From: Schistosoma mansoni
Lineage: Eukaryota; Platyhelminthes; Trematoda; Strigeidida; Schistosomatidae
Direction: 5' to 3'
Assembly: GCF_000237925.1 (NCBI RefSeq)
Contig: NC_031496.1
Coordinates: forward strand, 29,071,510 to 29,135,509
Length of the DNA stretch: 64,000 nt
In this document: positions 1 through 12,900 of the stretch, in pieces
Layout of the letters: the number at the start of each line of letters is the position of its first letter
Position numbering within the stretch: the stretch's first letter is position 1
Notes under the pieces: generated by a model
The model's input: the letters and a program-made list of their open reading frames with translations, nothing else
What the model was told of the DNA's origin: nothing
Database searches by the model: none
Position numbers and translations under genes: made by a program

Positions 1-256
1 TCCCCAAGTTAACCAATTAAATGTTGTCTTTAATTTGGTTTAGCCCAAGAAAGAATAAAACAATTCATTGAATACATTTTTTTAAAAATCTGATTAATGA
101 ACTAATCGTCATAATTGCTTTTTCAGAATTCATATCTCTCACTATATAGAGAATGTTTACTTTATGTATATCTTGTTAAAAATTTACCTTGATTTACTCT
201 GTTGTTCAACAAAAAAACTTGATCATAACTATTACTCATTTTATATTTTCAAACAG

Positions 257-937
257 ACAATAATATCAATTCGATCGTAGGTCGTCCACAAATCAATCAA
301 ACTGTGACTGATTCAATGTCAATAAGTCAAATGCATTATATCCCTTTGAATGAACAAAACAATTTACCACCAACCTTTACTGCTACTACTACTTCTACCA
401 TTACAACACAAACTGGCGCGACTGAATCTTATCCTCCTATTTCATCGATAAACTTACTAGGCCCTGGCTATCCGCGAACCACAACGTGTCTATCAACAAC
501 TTTGGCCAATACTACCTCAACAGATTCGCCTACATCCTCAACCTCTGCCGTCGTATTGTCCCATAATGATGAGTGCATTTCACTGAGTCATTCAGGAGCA
601 GTTTTCAACTGTATAGATGAAAACATCGATCCATTAGACAGTCCTACATCTATTGATTCGTCACAACAGTTTATGAAAGATCAAATTGAACCATTGAACA
701 CTTTTGAAATAGCCGCCACAGTTAGAGATCTTCTTACGAAGCATAATATTTCGCAACGCCAATTCTCTAGGCATATACTTAAATTAAGTCAAGGTACAAT
801 GAGTGAATTGTTGTCTAAACCGAGACCATGGTACAGATTAACTGCACGTGGTCGAGATTCTTATAGACGATTGCAAGCATGGATATCGGATCCGAATAAT
901 GTGAATAGTTTAAAAAATACTCAACGCAGACGAAACG
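257..937 (+). CDS. CUX: CUX-like exon with CUT domain 1
   Basis: The open frame runs from acceptor AG 255-256 to donor GT 938-939 and enters with two bases of a split codon. The first ~155 residues are a Thr/Ser-rich linker. The last ~75 form CUT domain 1, beginning at [14 protein letters not shown] and containing [16 protein letters not shown] and [12 protein letters not shown], close to the CUT consensus [16 protein letters not shown]. The whole domain lies in one exon, whereas CUT 2 and CUT 3 are each split by an intron. An upstream reading start at 304 is GTG, so it is not a real start; translation begins in an earlier exon outside the window. Confidence 0.9.
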
Positions 938-3900
938 GTAGGTATATTATTACATTTGTGTTTAGATAATATATTTCTCTACAAAACCTAGAATTCAATC
1001 AAATGTATCTGAATCTATGAATAACATATATTGCGGTTATTGTTCACCTTCAAAACAACTGTAGTTTTATTATTCATATAAAAGTATATGACAGTTCATA
1101 TTCCACTATAAACCAATAGTTTATTGGTAAAGCCACTTAAATTTCAGCATATACGTCTCAAGTTCTAACCCTGTTCCGTCTATTTCGATTTGAACCGGTC
1201 GAGTCCAGCAGCCTATGCTTGAGGATGAAGTTGTTGCACTGATATTCCGTTAGTCTACTGGTAATAAGATTTTGTCGCTTCCTGAAGATCTTACTAATAT
1301 TTTTGGTAGTTCAACTATCTGCAACAATACTGTCCTCTCAAAATGAGAGGAGTCGACCCTACAAATAACACACCTCACTTTGTCTCACAGATTTTCGTTA
1401 CCATCGATGATGCCTTGAAAGTCCAGAGTCGAAAACGCCATATATGACTAACCTTAAGCAATTGTTTTTTAGGCACTAAGATCACATTCCCAGGTTGTCA
1501 AAACCACCCTTAACCGAGTCCTCTTTTCAGATACGTCAAGAAGTATCCTTCCATAGTGTAGGCAACCGGGAATTGATAACCATTCACGCATTTTTTAACA
1601 ACAGATGAGATCATCTTTGCTGTTTTGTGAATCAATAGCATAAAAGCGTATGTTATATTTTAAGAAGGCTCCTTCAAGTTTCATTAATCGCATTCTTTAT
1701 ATGAAAACTGGTGATACTCTCTCACTACTGTATAATTACCACTGACCTGGGTTCGTAATAACTTGTTTGATACATTAACAAAACTGAGAGTTTAATACAC
1801 GTTTACTAGTTTCAACTCTATATTCAAGCTTATTGGCTATAAAAGACTCATCATTTGTCTTTTTTCTGCACACGTAACATTTTCGTCGTACTTATTGATA
1901 TGTCACTATTTGTGCTATTACATTTTCTTGTTTCACCAATACAACTGTAGAGACTAATCAATCTGCATGCGAAATTACTAGTTTAAATAACCAACAATCT
2001 CTGTTATCTCCTAACTCAAATCCTGTATCAGCACCTTGTCAAAAGGATTTTTCCCTAACAAAATCTACATCAACCTCTCCATTTGTCTATCGTAATGATA
2101 TTGAACCGCTAAGTGTTTTAACTAGTAGACCTGAAAAGACAGAACCTATATATGATCTGGAAACTCAAAAGTCTAACGATTCTCATCATTATCATCATCA
2201 ACAACAACAACAACCTGGTAAAGAAACAAATTGCAGCCATCGCTCTTCAATGAAATCTTCCGAATCAGTTCATCCAGATGAAAATATTGTATCTAAAGAA
2301 GAACAAGAAACTGAAAGACGCATTAATCAAATTTTATTAGCTGCTAAAGCGGCAATGGATTATGAGAAACAAATTAAAGCCAACGGGTTAACTGAAAAAA
2401 TTAATAGTGATTCATTTGATAATACATTAACAATGAAACAGCATCAATCTCCATTCTCCGATTGTCAAGCCGGGATTTATAATAGTAACTGTCTGTCGGT
2501 ATCTGCTATTAGCACTCTCGATGCTGATTCACAAGTGAGTTTTATTTCGACCATAAAGTATTTTCTTTTGTCCATAAATACAACATGTTTGGTATAATTA
2601 AGCGGGTTGCGGACTTGTTAGTTTTACCGTAATTATGGTATTTTGTGAGAATTTAAACCATTCACACATGTCAGTTACAGATGCTTACTTGATAAGTCCG
2701 CAATTCTGTATTCTGTTCTTTTGGGATTGAATCTTCCCACTTGATCAACTTGAGATTTCCACTAGAAACTGGTGTTATTGTGGAAAAAATTAATCCGAAA
2801 TTAACACTGAGTATTAATATCACTTTTGTGTGGTTCGTTTATTCATCATTATGTGAATATATCCAACGGTTCCTGTCACTTTATTGATTAGGAACTATAT
2901 ATTATTTCATTTCGCTGTTTATAAGCCATAAAGGTTTGTAGTCCCCAATTTATACGTTTTATACAGAGTAGATGGATTATAGCTAGGATTAGAATTCAGG
3001 ATTCACTTTTCATTCTATTTCGAACTTTTTGGCTGGATGTACTTGCATTCAAGAGTCAATTTTCATTGAACTCGAGTCTTGGAGTGAATACTGACTTTAA
3101 AATCCAGGTACATTCAGCTGACGAGTCCCAAATAGGACGAAACATGTATCTATTCTATGCTAACTTATATCATAATGACTTTATCGAGGCAAGCCGCACA
3201 GGATGCACATGTACCAGCCAAGCAGTGGCCAGTGGAGTTCAACTGTGTCTGTTGTGAGACAGTAACTCACTGAAGACAATGGTGGGCGGTTGCTCAATTT
3301 CGTGGATCGGTTGATCTAAAACACTAACACCGTTAGATGCCGGCTCACTGGTTTAGAGGTTAAGCGCTCATGCGTGAGACTGATAGGTCCTGGGTTCGAA
3401 TCTCGCGAGGCGGGACCGTGGGTGCGCACTGGTGAGGAGTCCCACAATAGGATCAAACGGCCATCCAGTGCTTCCTGGTTTTCCATGATGATCTAGCTTC
3501 AATTGACTCATGATTTCAACCATATAAAATTACTGAAATCTCCACAAAACCCCTTCTGATATTAATTGATTGCCTTCATTCTTAATATTGTTATTCTTAT
3601 TTATCGTAGACTACTAATAATACTACTACCACTGTTACCACTTCTGGAAGTATTATCAACTCTTTCGAATCGACTATTGTCACTTCATTGGTCGATGAAA
3701 GCAATGGTATTGCTGTATATCATCATTCTTCATCTCAGCTATCACCATATCCTAACAATTTATTAAGGCATGGAATAAATGTTAGCTCAAATTCTTCTAC
3801 AGTGTCAAATCACAATAATTCTTTTGATAATATCAACAATTTATCATGTACTCCTACTGTATGTTATAGTAGCGTTCAAACTTGTCCATCTGTAAATGAA

Positions 3901-6900
3901 ATTACAATCTGTTCAAAATTGCCATCTAGTCAATTGGTAGCTTCATCATTACCAGTGTGCTCGAATAATACTGTACTTCATGTTACGCATCAATCTGTGC
4001 CAATTATGTCAAATGGAATTACAGTTTCAGATCTTGTGAGTTTACTAATACATGTAGTTTTTATTTTAACGTACTTTTATCTTACTACAAAATTAATTAT
4101 TTCATGGAATGTTGTTTAAAATTTTTGTCGAACTGGTTGTTGCTGTTTGTTTGTTTTTCCTAAATTTTTTTGTAGATCTAAATGTAATAAAGTAAATTAG
4201 TAAAAATGATTTTTCTAATCATGTCCTGTTTCTATCAAGTCAGAAAGATGAGTTAGAAAAGTAATTAATCTCCTTACAATGTACTATTTTATAATGATGC
4301 GTTTTTATCAGGATGATTATGTATAATTAATTTGGCATATCCTATTTATTGTATATACATGTATTTCGAGTTACAATGACTTAGTGGTTAAAAGCTCTTA
4401 TCTTTCAAACACTAGATCACAGTTTCAAATTTCAAGACACCTACTTTGGTTGGAGTAATCGGGTTGTATTATGGATCCTCATACCAAAAAAGGGTTGTCG
4501 CAAAAGCGACTACATATAACCTTTACTAGTTAATAATCCATGATTTTAGGGTTTAAGCGTTTGTAGCTACTTCTGGTAATATCTCAAAGCACTACTTTAT
4601 TAGTATTACAACATGTGACCGGACATAAATGTACATTGTTCCAAGCTGCTGGACCACATCAACACAACTAACTATAATTAACATGATACTTATGGAAGGA
4701 GTCTAAGTAGTAGTATATTCCACTACAAAACTGAATGTAGTAAAACCATAACTCAAATAGAAAGAATGAATGTCCAGTATACATTATGTTGTGACTTGAG
4801 ACATTAATCGATATCGCGTGTTAAAGTCACCGATCAAAATTCCAATAATTTTTTCTCCTGACGCTCGATAAACGTCTACTGGTCCCAGCATATTTAAGGC
4901 CTCTCTATCCCTTGCCTCGAGTTTGAAGAGTAGTCAGCAGATAACTTCTGTTACTATTTTGTTTCAAGCATATGTGGGTTTATGTACCAACACACCGGAT
5001 CACATTGTACTATGAAAAAGTGACAAATCACAATTGTACATAAACAATCCAAAAGTGGTTATGAGTGGGGGCAGGCTGTTAATAATTGACTGGTAATAAA
5101 ATAGGACTAATAAGTGGTACGATGATAGTTAATAGGTTAAGCAGAAGATAAACCAAATATATAAATGTAGTAATTCAGTTGTCTATTAATGATACAATAA
5201 GAATATGCAGCAGTAGTAATAATAATAATAATCTACGTATTAATTCTGGAAGTTATCAATTATTTAGTCTTCGTTCGGATACATCAAAAAGTGCGAAGTG
5301 GTTTTGAGATGCAAGATCCATAGGGAGATTGAATACATCTACCGCATCACGACTCTTTTTGAGCTATATCATCTAACGTCACCTACTGATCATGGTAATT
5401 ATGTGCACATACGAGTCTGTTCAGTGATCAGTGACTTCACGAGTCAATACCACTATATAGTGATCTGTCCATTGCAAATGTCTTTGTGGCTTACTGTTAT
5501 GTAGGAGTTGACGTTAGTTTAACATATGTAACACACATCTCATCCATGACAACCGGTGAATCTTTCCATCTCTATCAAACGATTTCCCATTTTCCTTAGG
5601 TACCTTACGTCTTACCTCAGTATTATTCATTTAGTTGTTCCACTATGTCATGAACTATGCTTCGAAGTAATCCATAACGCAGTACTAGTAATCTGTGGAT
5701 TTTCCTTGGTTTCGAAGCCCAAGTTTCCTGACCATAAAGTAAAACAGGGTGGATAGCTGTGAGGTATATTTGCTTTTTAATTGAAAAACTCACGCCCCCC
5801 TGCACCATACGTAACGCGAATCCATGAAGAGTAGGAAAGCATTTTAAATCCGTCCAGGATTTCTTCACCCACCAGACCTAATGAGACTTTCAATATGAGC
5901 GTAAATCGGTCAATGCACTTAATTTTCTTCACTTCAATAGTCTTTATGTTAAACAAAAGTAGATAACATCATGATTTTTTCTTTTATGACAAGTTTTATT
6001 TTTTATCTTTATTGTTTTAGTTAAAACTATTTACTACTCAGTTGACAAATAATTCAGGTAATTCAAATAAACCAGTCATATTCGACTCAACACTTGATAA
6101 TAATAATTCTTCATATTCTTCAAAAGTACAATCCACCATCACATTACCTTGTGCCTTAAATGCTTCAAAAAATGCAACCAATAATAAACAAAATATTCTA
6201 TTCAATGGTAATCTTCCATTATTGGCTAACTCATCATCAATCTCTTCACCTTATTCCGTCAATAATACTGTTATTAAACAAGATGATTGTGCACCGATAT
6301 ATACACCACTTGAAACAATAATAACTACTACAACACCAGCCATGACTAATGAATTTCCAATGCCTATATTATCTCCATCAATAATTAAATTAAACAATCA
6401 TCTACCGATCCCACCTTTAGGCATTCCACCTGTATCAACACCATTGTTCTCACAGACATCTTCTAATCCTACTTCTCTATCATCATCACCCATGTCCTTA
6501 CAACAAACCTTAATGCTTTTGGCGTCAGCAGCAACTGCTAGTGTTCCGTTGAAAACTTCATCGACATTAGCGAATTCAGAGCATATTAATGTGAATCAAT
6601 GGAATCATGCAGATTCGAGCACTGCAACTATAACTGCTCCGGCTACTATTAATACTAATACTACGACCACTACTGTGCCATTGTTAACTAATAGTGATAC
6701 AGTTCATCATCATAATCCCTATGAAACAACTGATGATAATTTGTCTGATTCAAGTTATATCAATAGCACAATGTTTTCATTTCAAAGAGTAGTACTGCCT
6801 CCTTTGAAACAAGAAGATATTGATAAATATAGTGAATTATGTACAGAAGAGATAGCTCATCGTACTCGTTCAATTCTTTCTCAGTATTCTATTAGTCAAA

Positions 6901-9900
6901 GACTTTTTGGTGCATATATACTCGGTAAATTATTTTTACTTAAAAATTTTTATTCGAAGTTTCTTATATATGAACTTCCATAGTATATGAGTACTGTTAT
7001 TAAATATGGTAGACAACTTGAAGAAGGTCGTGAAACAGTAGTTAACAGGTACATGGTGGTACAAATTCAAGGTTTGAAAAAATATGATTAAGAATAGAAA
7101 TATCTACCACTTTTAACTTGTATTACATGAACGCTTTAGTCATATGCTGCTTGATAGAACACAACCATAAATTATGCGGTTCTGTTGACTTAATAGGTCT
7201 ACCGTTTTAGATTTTATGTTATTTTCATATCGTCTTCTATGTACGCGGCTTAACTTACGAGTCAATGGATTGTTGCTGTCGTAAATGACTGTCTGATTAG
7301 TATCAGTTGATTTCAAATTTATTTGGTTTCCAAGTTCCTGTATTTGGTTTTGATAATCAGCTCAACTAATAATGACAGTTTGTTGTTTAATTCCACTTGT
7401 AATGTGGATTTCATATAATCAACGGCTCTGTTCAGTTTGTCAACCCACAAAATCTTTACAGTCAGTATTATACAAGCCAAGGGTTGTAACATTAAGCGAT
7501 GAATTGAATATCGTCCACAAGGTAAATTGCTATAATCACGATAAACACCACGTCATACAAACTTTCGATCCTCTCCGTCTGTGTCTACATCGACACCAGC
7601 TAGCTGTTAAACGCCATGACATATACCTCCATTAAACTGTACTGAAACTTTATGGCCTAAATTTGGCCTAGCTTAAGTGTTAATGATATTTCCATACTTA
7701 TTGCCTTTACTTACATCAAGGTTTGTCTCAAGGAAGTGTTTCTGATCTATTGGCCAGACCGAAACCGTGGAAATTGCTTACACAAAAAGGTCGTGAACCA
7801 TTTATAAGAATGCAGCTATTTTTGAATAATCCCGACCATATAATAAAATTGTTACAATCATGTAAGTTCTTAGATGTGTATGTAGCTCTTTTCCACCTTT
7901 TTCTCTTATCCTATACTGTTATGATATTCGAATATTTACATTTAGAAAACTACTATTATTACTATAAAACCAGGTCAGATAGTCTTGAACATTTTGCAAG
8001 TAAATGGCATTATGAACTGATAACGCAGTCACTTGGTGAATCATTGAAAATCGTCATTTCACATTACTTCTAAGAAAAAACGGATTACTAAAATCTACAC
8101 AAAAACACTTCATCTGATAAAACAGGAAAAAAAATTCAGTTTTCTTACCGCCTTAAGCAACAATGCAAACACATTTGAGATGTAATTTTCTCATTCCAAA
8201 TGCTAGATGTTGCTCCAGGACCGGCCTGCATCAGCATGCGAATTAATGGTGCAGAGTACTGTAGTTGGGTGTATCGGCCGCTTCACTCCTCTTGAGTGTC
8301 TCATCAGTGATGATGACGGAGATAGTGGATCTTCATGTACTGAGGTGGTTATGACATGTATTACGTATCTCCAACCACCGCTTACCTGGACACGCAATGA
8401 TTCATGGTATAGGAGTAGGTCGAAAGAACTCTAAAGGCGGCCAAATAAAGATATGATATCAGTCCATGAAGTCATTGGAAATTGGACTGAACCATGCTAA
8501 CAGGTGCAGACTACCTGGTTGGGTTGTTAGTGATTATCTCAACTGATGGTTAAAAACTATGAATGACATGGCTCACAATGGTTCTCAATCGCACAAGTTG
8601 GTTCACTCTTTGTCTTCCTTCAGTTTCTAGATTTCTAAATTTCTCGCAAACTTTTTTCGCTTTAACTAATTTATATTTTCTTCTCCAATTGCATCTTAGA
8701 TGCCTAAAGTTTCCTATTACCAATAATACTGTTACTCTTACTACCTCTCTGGGATTCGCCCTGGTAATTTCATCTCGTTGTGCTAATAGAGTTTGGCAAA
8801 ATTAGTCGATATTCACATGTGTTTGAGATTTCTGTCTACAACATAGTATCAATACAATCAAAACCAGTTGAAACGAAAGTGTTAGAATGACATACATCCT
8901 AGAATAATCTTCATTGTCATCAAACATGTTACAATAATTAGAATATATGTTAATTATCACTCAGCCTAGAACTTCTGATCAAATGTTTGATATTCGCTAC
9001 TATCTGACGACTAATCTATCCACATGATTTAATCTTACAGGTATTTTGTTTAGTTCATATCATCCCTGAGTAGCTACTCACGCCTGAAATCAGATAGTGT
9101 GGTATGAACCAACTGAGCTCTGGAAACATCCTTTGTTGATAGACGTTACCAGGTTTTGAGCTCATACTCATGACTCCTAGCTGACTGACTCACTGAAAAT
9201 TCACTAGAAACTTGTTTTATAATGTGTATAAATGAATTTTGAAATCCAACAGCATATTCACCACTTATCATTTGAAACCAGTATTACTATTGGTGATAAT
9301 TTAAAAATTATTGTCATTCTTAGTCGCAATACGATCTTCGCTTTTTTTTACAGATTTCTCTTAGTTTGTTTTCTGTAATAGACTGTCCTCAATTACCCCA
9401 TTAGACTGTTCTTTAACGCCGTGTGAATAAAGGGATGAGATACAACTACACATTTTAAAACATTATCGTAATTGAACAATTTTACTGTGTTTCAGTACTC
9501 CTTGAAATCCCTCAGAAAATAGGGCTAATATACTATTAGACAGAAAACAACAAAGTAGACTGTAGCATAGCTGTGTTCCGGTTAAAGCTACCCCACCTTC
9601 TTGACACTAAGACCTATCCAAATCAATAACAAGAGAAACATAGGCGCAAAAATAATAGTGCTGACAGTAGTGTGGAATGTTCAAATGATTACGATAGTTG
9701 GATTGGAATAGAACAAAACACAAATACGGTATTAAATATTTGTATGCTAAATAAAGTGAATGTGTATCACAGCTACTGCAACCAATTGTAAACCGTGTGT
9801 AGTGCCCATCCACTCGATTGCTGTTATATCTCATGAATGCCACGAATAAAGTATGAGGACAAGCTTCAGCAAACTTGAAAATGACGTTTTTTAGACATTC

Positions 9901-12900
9901 AGAAAGCAGGTTATGCAAATGATTGTTTTTTAATAGGAATGATAGTTTTTAATATTAGTTATGAGGTTTTTCAAGGCTACTTAGAAGTTCTTGAGACTTT
10001 AAATCACAGAAACGGGGTTATAAATATTCATCAGTATGGCTAAAAAGCATTCTTCCAAGTGAACCTTTAGATTGGAGAAGATAGTTTTTCAGTCTCAACG
10101 TTCACAAAGTGTCGCTTGTAAACAACATAAGGATTGTGGTTAAACTTTTAGAGGTACTTGTTAGCACTTCATTCATCTATGCAGATCCCTAATCATGGTT
10201 CAACATATTTTTTAATTACAGATAATATAGTAGACACTATTTGGTATGATACAGTTCGAAAGTGTCATCTATCGTGATATCCGTCCCAAATACAGAAAGT
10301 CCATCGCAGTTAGAATATAAAGGCTACTGATGTTAGTAAGGTTAATATCAATGTGATGGGATCAATGTTGCATAGATGCATGTTGATACATTTTTATGAG
10401 CATAACAGCATCGATAATCGAAAACTATAGGTTTACTCAGACTTTCGAAAAAATTTAAGTGGTCTACTCAACAAACCGAATCATTCTTTATTTCCAAACA
10501 ATATTCTGTATATCTTCCTGTTCTTACAGGGGGGAAGGTAGTATAAAATATTTATAGTCTGGATCTGTTCGTAACACGGATCAGATTCCGTTCCCTGCAA
10601 TACACTAATATATATTCAGTCTGTGAAATTGGTATTATTTTTAACGAATAGGTCAGTAAATGATGGTAAAATACTATCTCATTGGATAATATTCATACCC
10701 AGTCTGTTAGCTATCATACTACTACTACTACTACTGTAGTGAACAGAACACGACTGGTTGGGGACAATCGAATGTATTTGAGCAAAGATTACAGACTATC
10801 TCAATAAATTCTGATTACCAAACAATGAACAGTCAATTTGCAAATTAACAACCAATTGTTTCAATCTTCACTGTTTCTTCTCTTATTCCATTGCTCATGC
10901 ATTTTCCAGACGTTTGCGTTTCATTTCAGTTCTTTCCTCATCGGTCTTCTGCCAAAATACATTCTATGTCTGACCCACACCATATACTACTTATATGGAT
11001 ATAAGTAGACCACACCACACTCGTCCCCCCTTTAAAGCATTCGTACATGCGGTGGTTCTGCTCGCCATGCCACTATCTTCTTTCACTGCAGTCTGTGCCA
11101 AACTCTCCGTCAGAATGTCGAGTCTGCGGCGCGCTGACCTCCATAGCTCCGTCAACCTGCCGGGGCACCAACATCCGCATCCACCCGGCACCCGGGACGT
11201 TCAACACCCGTACTCCACCGGCCTGCTGAGCCATCTACATCCGATGTCCGCCCAGCAGCCGCACGTCCCACTGCTCCTCTCCGTCGACAGCACCCGCTAC
11301 AGCCAACGCCGCCCCGCCAGAACACTCCACTCGACGCCAACTCTCCACACCAGACTGCCCCAACTAGCACCTCAACTCCAGACCCGCAGTGGCGTCCGCA
11401 GAACAGCACCCTTCCTCCTCCTGGTTGGCAGCGACACCAAATGTAGTGAACAGAACACGACTGGTTGGGGACAATCGAATGTATTTGAGCAAAGATTACA
11501 GACTATCTCAATAAATTCTGATTACCAAACAATGAACAGTCAATTTGCAAATTAACAACCAATTGTTTCAATCTTCACTGTTTCTTCTCTTATTCCATTG
11601 CTCATGCATTTTCCAGACGTTTGCGTTTCATTTCAGTTCTTTCCTCATCGGTCTTCTGCCAAAATACATTCTATGTCTGACCCACACCATATACTACTTA
11701 TATGGATATAAGTAGACCACACCACACTACTACTACTGACAATAATAATAATAATGGTGATATTAGTAGCTTCCGCGTATTGATTATCGTTAGTAGTAGT
11801 ATTAGTACTGATATTAATGTGACTGTCTTTGATATTGATTCTAGTTCATTTTACTGACAATTGTTAAATGTGATCAGGGGTAAAAAATAAATATACCGTA
11901 CAATGTTAATTGATTCTGTTTATTGGCTCATGTGTGTGTGATATCAGTTGTATTTTAGTCGTCAATTTATGTATTAGAAATGATTTTAGAATGTCTTTTT
12001 TTCCATCGTGATTTTGTTTGTAGTTTAATCACAAAACTATATCAGATTGTTTATTTCATATTGGAAGCACTATTATTATTGTTTGCATCCTCACATGTTA
12101 AACATTATACATAGCTTGGTGCTCGGAATGGTGATTCAGTGATTGAGGCATTCGACGTTCAGCCTCTGGGTCGGTTGTCTAAATCCCACTTCTCTAACTT
12201 GGTATGCGGGGATGGACCTTATATTTTAAAATGTTCCTCGAAGCTAAGTACATGAATCTGTCAACCGGGTAAATGAGTTAAATAAATATACTGAATAACT
12301 CAGTGCTTACAATATCGTCGTATATAGGTTTAATAGATTCTTAGAATCTTTCTTCAAGAAGTGTCCACCAAACCCTAGGTAATAATTAAATTATTTTAAT
12401 ATAAATACACGCTAGATGTCCATCCTACATTAAGAACTCAAAAACAAGACGGTATAACTAAATAAGATTCTAAATTAATTTATTGCAATAAAGTGCAGTT
12501 ATGTAAGCACTACTTTTATCAATGTTAGCGCTTTTATTAAAGTATTATAGTGAACGAAAACACAAGCGGAATCAACCAAATGCATTTAGATACAAAATTA
12601 CAGTATCTTTTAGTATAATCTGAGAACTACATAGTAAATATTTCATTTGCAAAATATCCATCAATTGTCTCAGACTTTTTTGTTCCTTCATTTCCATACC
12701 AATCACCCTCTGTTCTCGTTTCCCTCTCATCGATTTTATTAACCTTCTGCCGCCAAACATTCTACTTTCGATTGATGACGTATGCTACTTATATCTGTCG
12801 TCATCAATAACACACACCACATAACTAGAAAAAATAACAGAATTAAACCGCTCCTCTGTTTCCCATATTAGTTATGTTATGATTAGCTTTGTGAACATGA

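Noticed and set aside
304-306. Possible translation start of the CUX-like gene
   Set aside because: The codon is GTG and the frame is open upstream to a good acceptor at 255-256, so this is the interior of an exon.
3334-3410. Functional tRNA gene
   Set aside because: The A and B boxes fit, but the cloverleaf does not close well, the sequence continues into a conserved non-tRNA body, and two further diverged copies exist: it is a SINE head.
10995-11555. 186-codon + strand frame rich in Pro, Arg, His and Thr
   Set aside because: It runs from the left LTR through the GC-rich interior into the right LTR of the mini-element; no domain is recognisable, and high GC alone lengthens open frames.
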